Under the pieces are notes generated by a model. The model made no database searches and was not told the DNA's origin. It worked only from the letters and a program-made list of their open reading frames with translations. Below are positions 25,843-37,204 of a stretch of DNA of 64,000 bases, in pieces. Every line of letters starts with the position of its first letter. The first letter of the stretch is position 1. Both the position numbers and the translations under genes were made by a program. This DNA is from Nocardioides speluncae. GTDB taxonomy: Bacteria > Actinomycetota > Actinomycetes > Propionibacteriales > Nocardioidaceae. The stretch covers positions 1-64,000 of the forward strand of contig NZ_QEOO01000051.1 of NCBI RefSeq assembly GCF_003121585.1. The letters are read 5' to 3'.

Positions 25843-25988
25843 CGTTCCAGCGTACGGCAAGCAGGTGCCGGATAGCCTCCGCTCGGCCGCAGGCGGGTAG
25901 GCTCGCCTGCGGCGTCGAAAACGGGGATCGACCGCCCGCTGGGTAGCATTGCCCCGCATCTTCTTACAAGTCTCAGGAGACCACGCTC

Positions 25989-28835
<2,847 letters not shown>

Positions 28836-28878
28836 TTCTTCTTCTCAGCAGGCGGGTCTGTCAGGCCCGCGCCGCGGC

Positions 28879-28991
28879 GGCCGGAGGTGCCGGGCGCTGC
28901 GGCGGCGCGTCGCCCGGTGGCGTCCGCTGTGGTCCGGCGCCGCTGCGGGCGCCGCGGCCAAGCCGCTTGACGCCGCCCGGCACCTCCGGCC
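28879..28991. repeat. Large inverted repeat after secA
   Basis: Exact 18-bp arms GGCCGGAGGTGCCGGGCG (28879-28896) and its complement (28974-28991) enclose a 77-nt G+C-rich loop with further stem potential. It fills the 205-bp gap between secA and the convergent Rv3235-like gene. Size and layout resemble the foldback elements, but the conserved core is absent. It may serve as a terminator. Confidence 0.7.
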
Positions 28992-29040
28992 ACCCCGTCG
29001 CTGGCGTGGCTGCTCAGCTAGCGGGCAATCCTGCTTGTAG

Positions 29041-29550
29041 TTATCCGAAGATCATCTCGGTGCAGACCCAGCTGTTGTTGGTGAGCTCGAAGCGGGCGGC
29101 GATGCAGCGGGAGCGGGCGCCGTACCGGATCCGGAGGCTGACCTCGGCGATGGCTGGGGTGACGAAGCAGGTGTGGATGCTCTGCACCTTGGGGGTCACC
29201 ACCGGTCGGCGGCCGCGGCCGAAGCCCGCCTCGTGCGCCCCGGCTCGCGCAACGACCTGCGCGCGGTGGTTGATCTGGTCGTAGACCGGCTTCGAGGTCC
29301 AGCGGACCAGCTGCGTCACCGGGCGGTCGCCGCAGATGACCTCGGTGGTCCGCTGGATCTGGTGCCAGGCCTGCCGTTCGAACTCGCGGCGCACCCGCGC
29401 GGGGACCTCGCCGATGTCGGTGACCGGCGCGATCGGTCCGCCCTCGGGCGGGTCGACCTGCGGCAGCATCTCCAGGGCGAGCGTGCCCTGCACGCCGGCG
29501 AGCGGGACGGGCACCCGGAGGCGGGTCACGTTGGCGTCGTACGAAGACAT
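29041..29550 (-). CDS. Rv3235-family (DUF6459) protein
   Basis: 169 residues, ATG 29550 sharing one base with the stop of the LysM gene. The C-terminal part (ARSRCIAARFELTNNSWVCTEM) carries the conserved Rv3235-like core found next to secA in many actinobacteria. No catalytic motif is visible; the fold resembles NTF2-like/SecB-like small domains only by guess. The conserved place beside secA suggests a link to export, which is inference. Confidence 0.7.
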   Translation of the reverse strand: MSSYDANVTRLRVPVPLAGVQGTLALEMLPQVDPPEGGPIAPVTDIGEVPARVRREFERQAWHQIQRTTEVICGDRPVTQLVRWTSKPVYDQINHRAQVVARAGAHEAGFGRGRRPVVTPKVQSIHTCFVTPAIAEVSLRIRYGARSRCIAARFELTNNSWVCTEMIFG

Positions 29551-30239
29551 CAGGAGTCCTTCCGGTCGTGGGGCAGCTCGAGGTGAAGTCCGGGGTGAAT
29601 CAGGTCGGGGTCGGCGCCGATCAGGTCGCGGTTGGCGGCGTACAGCTGGTGCACCCGCTCGCCGACCACGGCGTCGGATGCGGCGGCGGGCAGGTGTCGC
29701 TCGGCGATCTGCCACAGTGAGTCGCCGGGCTGCACCAGCACGGACGACGGGTGGCGAGGGTGTGCGGGCATGGGTGCCGCCTCCCATGCCTGGTCGGACG
29801 TCGCGCGGTCGGGCAGCGGCAGGCCGCCGATCACGGTGCGATCGGTGCGACCGGAGTCGATGTCGACCGGTACGGCGAAGCCCGGCGCGCTCAGCCCGCC
29901 GGCGAGTGCAGCACCGCAGCAGCCGAGCAGGAGGCGGCGCAGGTACGCCGGACACGGAACGCCGCCGCCGAGGCGCGGCGCCGAGCCGCTGGCCGCCTCG
30001 ATCACGACGGCCGAGCTGACCAGCCAGAACCACACCGCACAGCCGGCGAGGCTGACCGACGCGGTGAGCGCGAGCACCGTGTCGAACTGGATGGTGGCGC
30101 GGTCGGCGCCGGTCAGCAGTGACCAGGCCCAACCGAGATCGCCGGCGAGATAGGTGAGGAGGCCGAGAACGGCCACCGACACCGTGGTCCACACCAGGAG
30201 GCATCTGCCGAGCGATGCCCCAGAACTTTCCCCCGTCAT
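29550..30239 (-). CDS. LysM-domain membrane protein
   Basis: 229 residues. Three hydrophobic segments lie in the first 115 (VWTTVSVAVLGLLTYLAG, VLALTASVSLAGCAVWFWLV, RRLLLGCCGAALAGGL). A C-terminal LysM domain follows (about 165-222, VQPGDSLWQIAERHLPA then LYAANRDLIGADPDLIHPG), which binds peptidoglycan. Start ATG 30239 (MTGESSG) fits the first helix. Coupled to the Rv3235-like gene. Confidence 0.8.
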   Translation of the reverse strand: MTGESSGASLGRCLLVWTTVSVAVLGLLTYLAGDLGWAWSLLTGADRATIQFDTVLALTASVSLAGCAVWFWLVSSAVVIEAASGSAPRLGGGVPCPAYLRRLLLGCCGAALAGGLSAPGFAVPVDIDSGRTDRTVIGGLPLPDRATSDQAWEAAPMPAHPRHPSSVLVQPGDSLWQIAERHLPAAASDAVVGERVHQLYAANRDLIGADPDLIHPGLHLELPHDRKDS

Positions 30240-30353
30240 CCCTCTGTACCTTTCGTTTGATGCTATTTGCGAACTGTAACGTTGGTTAGCGAGTGCTGTC
30301 TGTCGTTTGCTCTTACAGAAGGAACGCCCGCGGGGTATGAAAAGGTTGGCTGC

Positions 30354-30884
30354 ATGGGCTGGGAAGAACAGTTGTTTGCGCTGTTCGACGATCTGGAGTC
30401 CCAAGCGGAGGGGCTTTACCACGCGGAACGCGTGCTTGAGATCGAGGATCGGGGCCAGACCGAGTACCAGCAGGTCACCCTCGCCAGCCGGCTGATGGCC
30501 TCACGTGACAGCGAGGTCGGGCTCGAGGTGCTCGGTGTCGGCCTGGTGCGCGGCACCCTGCAGCGGGTCGGTGACGGCTGGTGCCTGCTCGAGAGCGGGG
30601 CGCAGTCCTGGATCGTCCGGCTGACCGCCGTCAGCGCGGTCCGTGGCGCCTCCGAGCGCTCTCTTCCCGAGGCTGCCTGGCCGCGGGTCACCAGGCTGGG
30701 GTTCGGCTCCACCCTGCGCCGGATCGCCTCAGCCCGGGAGCGTTGTCACCTTCGGCTGGTCGACGGCAGCGCACACGACGTACTGGTCCGGCGCGTCGGC
30801 CGGGACTTCGTCGAGGCCGTCACCGGCAGCGACACGGTGATGCTGTTCGCCTTCGACGCGATCGCGGCCGTCCAGCAGCGTTAG
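30354..30884 (+). CDS. Conserved actinobacterial protein of unknown function
   Basis: 176 residues (MGWEEQLFALFDDLESQAEG). No signal peptide or membrane helix. An acidic N-terminal helix is followed by beta-rich segments (GLVRGTLQRVGDGWCLLESG, CHLRLVDGSAHDVLVRRVGR) that look like two related small barrels. Similar proteins lie near secA in other actinobacteria. I do not recognise a function. It is divergent from the LysM gene and convergent with tatB. Confidence 0.7.
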   Translation: MGWEEQLFALFDDLESQAEGLYHAERVLEIEDRGQTEYQQVTLASRLMASRDSEVGLEVLGVGLVRGTLQRVGDGWCLLESGAQSWIVRLTAVSAVRGASERSLPEAAWPRVTRLGFGSTLRRIASARERCHLRLVDGSAHDVLVRRVGRDFVEAVTGSDTVMLFAFDAIAAVQQR

Positions 30885-30896
30885 CGCGCGTTTCTG

Positions 30897-31232
30897 CTAC
30901 GTAGCGTCGACGTCGTACGGCGGAAGCTCGCCGTCCTCGAGCGGGCGGAGGCCCGGGCGCTTGGGCGCGACAGGAGCGTCGTCATCGTCGTTCATCGCGT
31001 CGATGATGTGCTTGCGGACGATGGTTCGCGGGTCGAGGTCGCGCAGCTCCAGGTCGGCGAACTCCGGGCCGAGCTCGGTGCGCAGCTCGTCGCGGGCGGC
31101 GTTGGCGTAGTTGCGCACCCCGCGCAGGAAGCGGCCCGCCTGGCGGGCGAAGTCCGGGAGCCGGTCCGGGCCGAAGACGAGCACCGCCACAAAGGCGATG
31201 ACCGCCATCTCCGCGAGCCCGACTCCGAACAC
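30897..31232 (-). CDS. tatB: Sec-independent translocase subunit TatB
   Basis: 111 residues. N-terminal membrane helix with the family motif VGLAEMAVIAFVAVLVFGPD and RLPDFARQAG, an amphipathic helix (residues about 25-55), then a charged tail ending in an acidic, Pro-rich segment. TatB binds twin-arginine signal peptides, such as that of the cholesterol oxidase here. It lies 3 bp from the mrp stop region, in one minus-strand unit with mrp. Confidence 0.93.
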   Translation of the reverse strand: MFGVGLAEMAVIAFVAVLVFGPDRLPDFARQAGRFLRGVRNYANAARDELRTELGPEFADLELRDLDPRTIVRKHIIDAMNDDDDAPVAPKRPGLRPLEDGELPPYDVDAT

Positions 31233-31235
31233 GGG

Positions 31236-32384
31236 CTAGAACTTACTGGATGGGGTGAGACCGAGTTGCATCCCGGCCAGACCACGTCCGCGGCCACCGA
31301 GGGCGGTTGCGATCTTGACCAGCTCCTCCGCGGCCGGTGCGGTCGGGTCCGACTCCACGATCGGCTTGCCGCTGTCGCCGCCCTCGCGCAGTGAGGGGTC
31401 CAGCGGCACCCGGCCGAGCACGGGTACGTCGTACCCGAAGCGCTGGCTCAGAGTGGTGGCGACCCGGTCGCCGCCGCCGGAGCCGAACACCTCCATGGTG
31501 GAGCCGTCGGGCAGGGTCAGGTAGCTCATGTTCTCCACGACGCCGACCACCCGCTGGTGCATCATCGAGGCCATCGTGCCGGCGCGCTCAGCGACCTCGG
31601 CGGCGGCCTCCTGCGGCGTAGTCACCACGACCACCTCGGCGTTCGGGAGGTGCTGGCCGAGCGAGATCGCCACGTCGCCGGTGCCGGGCGGCAGGTCGAG
31701 CAGGAGCACGTCGAGGTCGCCCCAGAAGACGTCGGAGAGCATCTGAACCAGCGCCCGGTCGAGCATCGGGCCACGCCAGGCGACGACCTGGTCGCGGCGC
31801 GGCTTGAGCATGCCGATCGAGATCACCGAGACGCCGGACGGGGTCGGCACCGGCATGATCAGGTCGTCGACCTGGGTCGGCCGGGAATCGCCGACGCCGA
31901 GCATGGCCGGGATCGAGTGGCCGTAGATGTCGGCGTCCACGATGCCGACGCGGCGGCCCTGTGCGGCCATCGCCAGCGCCAGGTTGACCGTGACCGAGGA
32001 CTTGCCGACCCCGCCCTTGCCGCTGGCGATCGCGTAGACCTTGGTCAGTGAGCCAGGCTGGGCGAACGGGATCTCGCGCTGCGCGGCACCGCCGCGGCCG
32101 AGCCGGTCCTTGAGGCCGGCGCGCTGCTCGGCGGTCATCACGCCCAGCTCGAGCTCCACACCGGTCACGCCGGCTACGCCGGAGACGGCTGCTGTGACCT
32201 CGCGGTTGATGGTGTCCTTGAGCGGGCACCCGGCGACGGTCAGCAGCACCTTGACCCGGACCCGGCCGTCGTCCTCGATGTCGACGGAGTCGACCATGCC
32301 GAGGTCGGTGATCGGCTGCTTGATCTCGGGGTCGTTCACCGTCGCCAAGGCAGCGTTGACCTGCTCGAGAGTGGGGGTGCTCAT
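31236..32384 (-). CDS. mrp: Mrp/NBP35-family iron-sulfur carrier ATPase
   Basis: 382 residues from ATG 32384. An N-terminal MIP18/DUF59 domain (residues 1-90) joins a deviant Walker A SGKGGVGKSS (about 117-126) and the Mrp motifs DADIYGHSIPAMLG and LLDLPPGTGDVAISL. Such proteins carry Fe-S clusters to target enzymes. The CxxC of NBP35 is missing; the only Cys seen is in the DUF59 part (VAGCPLKD), as in other DUF59-Mrp fusions. Confidence 0.92.
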   Translation of the reverse strand: MSTPTLEQVNAALATVNDPEIKQPITDLGMVDSVDIEDDGRVRVKVLLTVAGCPLKDTINREVTAAVSGVAGVTGVELELGVMTAEQRAGLKDRLGRGGAAQREIPFAQPGSLTKVYAIASGKGGVGKSSVTVNLALAMAAQGRRVGIVDADIYGHSIPAMLGVGDSRPTQVDDLIMPVPTPSGVSVISIGMLKPRRDQVVAWRGPMLDRALVQMLSDVFWGDLDVLLLDLPPGTGDVAISLGQHLPNAEVVVVTTPQEAAAEVAERAGTMASMMHQRVVGVVENMSYLTLPDGSTMEVFGSGGGDRVATTLSQRFGYDVPVLGRVPLDPSLREGGDSGKPIVESDPTAPAAEELVKIATALGGRGRGLAGMQLGLTPSSKF

Positions 32385-32435
32385 GGGTACCAAGGGTAAT
32401 CGGTGAATGCGCACACACCCGCCCGAGGGCGTGGT

Positions 32436-32464
32436 GCCCTACCTCACGTCGCGTGAGGCAGGGC
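32436..32464 (-). terminator. Hairpin terminator after the PLD-like gene
   Basis: Arms GCCCTACCTCAC (32436-32447) and GTGAGGCAGGGC (32453-32464) pair with an internal mismatch around a 5-nt loop, just past the stop of the minus-strand PLD-like gene and before mrp. Confidence 0.6.
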
Positions 32465-32469
32465 CCGCC

Positions 32470-33789
32470 TCACCAGTCCTGCTCAACCGACGACGCCGGG
32501 TCGGAGCCGCGCTGCCGGGCAAGTCGAGCCATCTTCTCGTGGCCCGGGAAGCCGCGGACCAGCTCCTCCGGCGAGGTGGTCCGGTCGTGGGCGTACGGCG
32601 ACCTGAACAGCCGCTCGAAGTGGCCGTTGTAGATGCCGACCAGCGCCCGGGCGCTGTTGGTGCGGACCAGGATCTCGTCGCCACGGAGGGCGCGGACGCT
32701 CCAGTTCGGGCTGCCGTTGAAGACCACCCGGGCGTTGGTCTTGTCGCCGTACACGCCGTTGATCGTGAAGTACTTGGTGTGCAGGTAGAGCTCCAGCTCG
32801 CCGTCGCCCTCGGGGTCGTCGGTCAGCTCGCGGGTCGGGATCGGGCCGCGGCCGGACGGGTCGTGGAGGATCCGCGCGATGCTGTTGCCCATTACGCCGT
32901 AGACGAGCTTGACGTCGCAGCCGCGGTCCCACAGATCGCGCAGCGCCTTGGCTACGGTCACGCCGTACTCGTCGAAGACGCCGGCGATCGCCGCCCGGAT
33001 TTTGGTCCGGCCGTGGCCGTTGCCGGCACCGCCGGTCACGCCCACGCACTTCACCGCCTTGAAGTGCCGGTCGATCGGCCCGGGCCGCACTCCAATGGCG
33101 GGGAACGCCCACGCGCCGTGGTTGTCCCAGCTCATCACCTTCCACGGCTGGTCGCGCGGCTCGTCGGCGCGGAGCTGCCGGAACAGGTCGTAGAGGCGGT
33201 CGTAGGCCTGGCCGGCGCGGGTAAGTGTGCGCCAGTCGTTCCACTGCCGCCTGCCGGCCAGGATGGTCAGGTTGGCGGAGCCGAACATCACCACGTTCGG
33301 GACTCGGCCGACCTTGCTGAACAGCAGAACCTTGGTGTGCATGGTGCCGGTGCTGCCGCCGCGGCAGGAGTGCCGGCAGCGCCGAGCGAAGCTGCGCTTC
33401 TCGCCGGTCCTCCGGGGCGGACCCGCCAGCCGCCGCTGGAGCTTGGTGAACGACTCGGTAGCGATTGTCCCGGACACCACGACCTGCACCGAGACCCCGC
33501 GCTTGTGGGCGTCGATCAGCGCGTCGGCCGCCCGCATGGCATCGAAGTTCCAGCTCGCGAACCGGATCTTGGCGCCCTTGGGCGTGCTGCGGATGCTGCG
33601 GACGATGTGGTCCAGGACGTCGTGGCGCCGGTGGGGGATGGTCGGGTCGTTGAAGATCACCCCTGCCTTCGGCGTGTACGGCGCGGCCTGGGCGGCTGGC
33701 GCCGGTGACGAACCGGCGTTGGCCGAGCCCAACATCGTGGTCAGGATCGCGAGCAGGACGAAACCAGCAACTACCTTGAACGTGCGCAA
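32470..33789 (-). CDS. Secreted phospholipase D-like protein
   Basis: 439 residues from TTG 33789, chosen because a GGGGG sequence precedes it and the signal peptide (VVAGFVLLAILTTMLGSANA) follows at once; TTG 33831 would add 14 residues. Two HKD-type halves are seen: GTMHTKVLLF with VMFGSANLT (about residue 150) and LHTKYFTING with VVFNGSPNWS (about 336). PLD proteins cleave phosphodiesters; as an exported protein it may act on lipids or nucleic acids. Transcribed alone with its own terminator. Confidence 0.8.
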   Translation of the reverse strand: MRTFKVVAGFVLLAILTTMLGSANAGSSPAPAAQAAPYTPKAGVIFNDPTIPHRRHDVLDHIVRSIRSTPKGAKIRFASWNFDAMRAADALIDAHKRGVSVQVVVSGTIATESFTKLQRRLAGPPRRTGEKRSFARRCRHSCRGGSTGTMHTKVLLFSKVGRVPNVVMFGSANLTILAGRRQWNDWRTLTRAGQAYDRLYDLFRQLRADEPRDQPWKVMSWDNHGAWAFPAIGVRPGPIDRHFKAVKCVGVTGGAGNGHGRTKIRAAIAGVFDEYGVTVAKALRDLWDRGCDVKLVYGVMGNSIARILHDPSGRGPIPTRELTDDPEGDGELELYLHTKYFTINGVYGDKTNARVVFNGSPNWSVRALRGDEILVRTNSARALVGIYNGHFERLFRSPYAHDRTTSPEELVRGFPGHEKMARLARQRGSDPASSVEQDW

Positions 33790-33896
33790 GACGTGATGCC
33801 CCCGTGTAGATCGGCGCAGTACCGGGACCAAGGTACAACGACCTGGCCCGGGGAATGGTCACCCGGATGAGACGCCCAACCCCCAGATCGTGGGCG

Positions 33897-35936
33897 TCAT
33901 TGCTGAGGTGTCACACAGCGTAGCGCGCCGTAGCGACGCTCCTGACCGTATCCAGCGCGCTTGTACACCGCGAGGATTCGGGGGCCGTTCGGGCCGCTGC
34001 CAACGCAAGCGACGTCCACCCCCAGCAGCTCGAGCGAGCGCCGTACGGCCGGGATCGAGGGGTTCCGGTTGTCGCCCTCGGCGACCCGGAACAGCAGCTG
34101 GCGGGCCTCGGTCTTGGCCTGCGGCTCGCCGATGTTGTCGATGAACCAGTCGTCCGGCACGATGGGAAACGCCCGGGTGGAGTACATCGCCAGCGCCCTC
34201 ATCTGCCGCGGCGGCAGGAGCACGTCGCCACGTACGCCCTGGTCGACAAGAAGCGCGACGTCGTCGCGGGCCGACCTGTTCATCTTCCACTGCGGCCGGG
34301 TGTCGACCCAGACCGGTCCGACGTGATCGGTGTAGGCCCAGATCGGCCGGCCTCCGAGGGCGAGACCGGAGAGCAGGGCGACGCCCGCGAGGGCAGGTAC
34401 GAGGCGGCCGCGCGGCAGCCAGGCAGGCGCCGGAGCGCTCGCCAGCAGCCCGACCAGCACCGGGATCGGCGCGCAGAACAGCATCCGCCACAGGATCGGG
34501 CCAGACCCGGTGACCGCGTTGGCGAGCGGCATGATGCCGGGCGCGAAGATCGCCATGCTGGCCAGCGCCGAGGAGCCGGCGACCAGCGTCGGCGTACCGA
34601 ACCGGACCAGCAGCGGCGCCACCGCGAGCCCGAGCAGCGACACTGCCACCATCGGGTTGGTCTCCCCGAGCACCCGCACGAACGACTCGTACGCAGTCAG
34701 CGTCTCCTTGGCAGGGTCCTTGCCGCCGACGTCGGACGAGAAGACGATCACCGCGGTCCCGCTCAACACCGGCCCTACTGCGAGCGCGCCGGAAGCGATC
34801 GCGAGTTGGCCGGAGCGGACCAGGAGCGCGGCCAGCAGGATCGCGGTGCTCATTAGCGGGCCCCAGACGACCGCGGTCGGGGTTAGACCGAAGAACGCGG
34901 TGCCGGCGGCGAGCAGCATGAAGACCGGCCACCACTCTGTCCGGTCCGCGGCTGCGCGACGTGACTCGACCACATCGGTGACGTAGGCCCAGATCAGCGG
35001 CATCAGGAAGCAGATCGCCATCACCTTGCCCTGCCACATCCGGACGATCCAGAAGTTGCCGAGCGTCGAGTCGCCGCTGAGCATCAGGAACGCGATCGAC
35101 GCGGCGTACACGAGGAAGACGCGGCGCGGCGCCCACGCCCGCACCAGCCGCCAGATCGCCCAGCCGGCCAGCAGCGAGAAGACCGGGCCGGCGATCAGGT
35201 AGGTGGCAGTGCCCGCGCGGATGCCGAGCATGTGTGCGACCACGCCGATCTGCGCCTCGATGGACGCGATCGGGATGCCGCCGCCGTACGGCGAGATGTA
35301 CTCCTCCGCGCCGAACATGGTGTCCCTGATCGCGGCGTTGCCGTGCTCGGCCACCCAGACCGAGCGGTTGACGTAGTAGGCGTCGTCACCGTCCTCGAGG
35401 TGGATGAACAGGGCGGAGACGGCGAGCCCGGCGCTGATTGCGAGTACGCCGAGGTGCGCCCAGAGGCCGCCATCGTCGGGGCGCGGCTCGGGTACGCCGA
35501 GCGGCGGCTCGGTCTCGGCGCCGGTCGCGCGCAGCCGCAGCCAGATCCATGCGGTGAGCAGGGCGACGGCCACGGTGGCCGCGCCCCAGGCGGCCGGGAA
35601 CGCGCTCTTGCTCCAGAACAGCCCGGCCACCGCGCCGACCGCGGCCAGCGCGATGCCGGCGCACAAGAGGGGGAGGCGGGGAGAGGTCCCGTCGGCCGCC
35701 GGTTGAGGAGGTTGCGCAGCAACCGTCTCGAAACCAAGGTCGCCTGCTGCGCTTGTCTCGGCCCGCACCCGCCAGGCGAGGAGGGTAACCGTGGCGACCA
35801 GCCACAGCCAGCCGCTCGGCCACAGCGACCACTGGGTGGCCAGACCCAGGCAGTAGAGCAGGGTCCAGAGGGCGAGCGAGAGCACGATCGCGTCCATCGC
35901 ACCGTCGAGCCCGGCGCGGAGCTTGGTGACGCTCAA
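33897..35936 (-). CDS. Large polytopic membrane protein of glycan region 2
   Basis: 679 residues from TTG 35936, preceded by AGGGGA at a good distance; longer starts would overlap the divergent GT2 gene. About 14 hydrophobic segments, then a soluble C-terminal region of about 130 residues. Motifs such as LEDGDDAYYVNRSVWVAEHG (acidic first loop) and FWIVRMWQGK recall GT-C-like or DUF6077-like proteins. Divergent from a GT2 gene with 87 bp between. Probably handles a lipid-linked sugar; not proven. Confidence 0.65.
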   Translation of the reverse strand: MSVTKLRAGLDGAMDAIVLSLALWTLLYCLGLATQWSLWPSGWLWLVATVTLLAWRVRAETSAAGDLGFETVAAQPPQPAADGTSPRLPLLCAGIALAAVGAVAGLFWSKSAFPAAWGAATVAVALLTAWIWLRLRATGAETEPPLGVPEPRPDDGGLWAHLGVLAISAGLAVSALFIHLEDGDDAYYVNRSVWVAEHGNAAIRDTMFGAEEYISPYGGGIPIASIEAQIGVVAHMLGIRAGTATYLIAGPVFSLLAGWAIWRLVRAWAPRRVFLVYAASIAFLMLSGDSTLGNFWIVRMWQGKVMAICFLMPLIWAYVTDVVESRRAAADRTEWWPVFMLLAAGTAFFGLTPTAVVWGPLMSTAILLAALLVRSGQLAIASGALAVGPVLSGTAVIVFSSDVGGKDPAKETLTAYESFVRVLGETNPMVAVSLLGLAVAPLLVRFGTPTLVAGSSALASMAIFAPGIMPLANAVTGSGPILWRMLFCAPIPVLVGLLASAPAPAWLPRGRLVPALAGVALLSGLALGGRPIWAYTDHVGPVWVDTRPQWKMNRSARDDVALLVDQGVRGDVLLPPRQMRALAMYSTRAFPIVPDDWFIDNIGEPQAKTEARQLLFRVAEGDNRNPSIPAVRRSLELLGVDVACVGSGPNGPRILAVYKRAGYGQERRYGALRCVTPQQ

Positions 35937-36023
35937 AACGGATCCCCTGGTGTCAGCTGGCTGTCTGTGTGGTGGGTGATAGCGCCGCTCTCCGATTGAC
36001 ACACGCGTGGGTAGTATGCCCGC

Positions 36024-36809
36024 ATGCCCCACCCCAGCCGTCTAACCGCGCGGGTTCTGGTGGTGATGCCGGCGTGGAACGAGCGCGACTCGGTGGCCGA
36101 GACGATCGCGGAGATCCTCGAGACCAACCCGGGCGTGGACATCCTCGTGGTCGACGACGGATCCGACGACGACACCGCCGCACGCGCGTCCGCGGCGGGT
36201 GCGCTGGTCTGCCAGCTCCCCTTCAATCTTGGCGTCGGTGGAGCGATGCGGGCGGGCTACCGCTACGCGCTGCGCAACGGGTACGACGTCGCCGTACAGA
36301 TCGACGCCGACGGACAGCACGACCCGCGCTACCTCCCCAAGCTGCTGGCCCGGCTGGTCGACGCGGACGTGGTGGTCGGCGCCCGCTTCGCGCACAAGGG
36401 CGACCCCTACCAGGTGCGCGGCCCGCGCCGGTGGGCGATGGTGCTGCTGGCGCGCACGCTGAGCCGGCTCGCCAAGACCCGGCTCACCGACGTCACCTCC
36501 GGCTTCCGGGCCGCCAACACCCGGGCGATCACTGTCTTCGCGGCCCACTACCCGGCCGAGTACCTCGGTGACACCGTCGAGTCCCTGGTGATCGCCCTGC
36601 GCACCGGCTGCACGGTCACCCAGGAGCCGGTCGAGATGCGGGTCCGCGCCGCCGGCCAGGCCAGCCAGACGCCGGTGCGAGCCGCGGTCTACCTCGGCCG
36701 TGCGGTGGTCGCTCTCGGCCTGGCCCTGGTACGCCGCTGGCCGGCCGCCCTGGAGCACGCACCCGCAGACCTCGGCATCGGTCCCGCCGGGAAGGCAGGC
36801 CGGGCATGA
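36024..36809 (+). CDS. Family 2 glycosyltransferase (polyprenyl-phosphate type)
   Basis: 261 residues. GT2 motifs VLVVMPAWNERDSVAETI, DILVVDDGSDDDT and QIDADGQHDPRYL are clear, like dolichol-phosphate mannosyl-transferase-type enzymes without membrane tail. TAGTAT at 36012-36017 is 6 nt upstream of ATG and no Shine-Dalgarno exists, so probably leaderless. Its stop overlaps the DUF2304 start as ATGA (36806-36809). Confidence 0.88.
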   Translation: MPHPSRLTARVLVVMPAWNERDSVAETIAEILETNPGVDILVVDDGSDDDTAARASAAGALVCQLPFNLGVGGAMRAGYRYALRNGYDVAVQIDADGQHDPRYLPKLLARLVDADVVVGARFAHKGDPYQVRGPRRWAMVLLARTLSRLAKTRLTDVTSGFRAANTRAITVFAAHYPAEYLGDTVESLVIALRTGCTVTQEPVEMRVRAAGQASQTPVRAAVYLGRAVVALGLALVRRWPAALEHAPADLGIGPAGKAGRA

Positions 36810-37204
36810 GCGCGACGACGATCCTGGGCCTGACCGGCGCGGTCGTGATCATGGTGGTGCTGTTCGAGATGCTGCGCCGGCACCGGCTGCGCGAGAAGTA
36901 CGCCGTGATCTGGTTCGTGATCGCGGTCAGCGCGATCGTGGTGGCGGTGGTGCCCGGGGTGCTCTTCGGGCTGGCCGACCTGGTCGGCGTGAAGGTGCCG
37001 TCGAACCTGCTCTTCTTCCTCGCCTCGCTGCTGCTGCTCGGGCTGACCCTGCAGCACAGCCACGAGCTGGGTCGGCTGGAGGAGCGCTGCCGGACCCTGG
37101 CCGAGGAGGTGGGCCTGCTCCGGCTCGACTTCGAGCAGTCCCAGACGGAGTCCCAGAAGGCTCAGCAGGCCGACGGCGAACCGGTCGAGGACGGGTCCGA
37201 GTGA
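36806..37204 (+). CDS. DUF2304 membrane protein
   Basis: 132 residues. Three hydrophobic segments (ILGLTGAVVIMVVLFEML, YAVIWFVIAVSAIVVAVVPG, LLFFLASLLLLGLTLQHS) then a coiled-coil-like acidic tail (LEERCRTLAEEVGLLRLDFE). DUF2304 proteins sit next to GT2 enzymes in polysaccharide loci and probably assist them at the membrane. Overlaps both neighbours by 4 bp (ATGA before, GTGA after). Confidence 0.85.
   Translation: MSATTILGLTGAVVIMVVLFEMLRRHRLREKYAVIWFVIAVSAIVVAVVPGVLFGLADLVGVKVPSNLLFFLASLLLLGLTLQHSHELGRLEERCRTLAEEVGLLRLDFEQSQTESQKAQQADGEPVEDGSE

Noticed and set aside
18216..25988. Prophage or integrative element
   Set aside because: No integrase, phage structural gene, tRNA attachment site or flanking direct repeats were seen.
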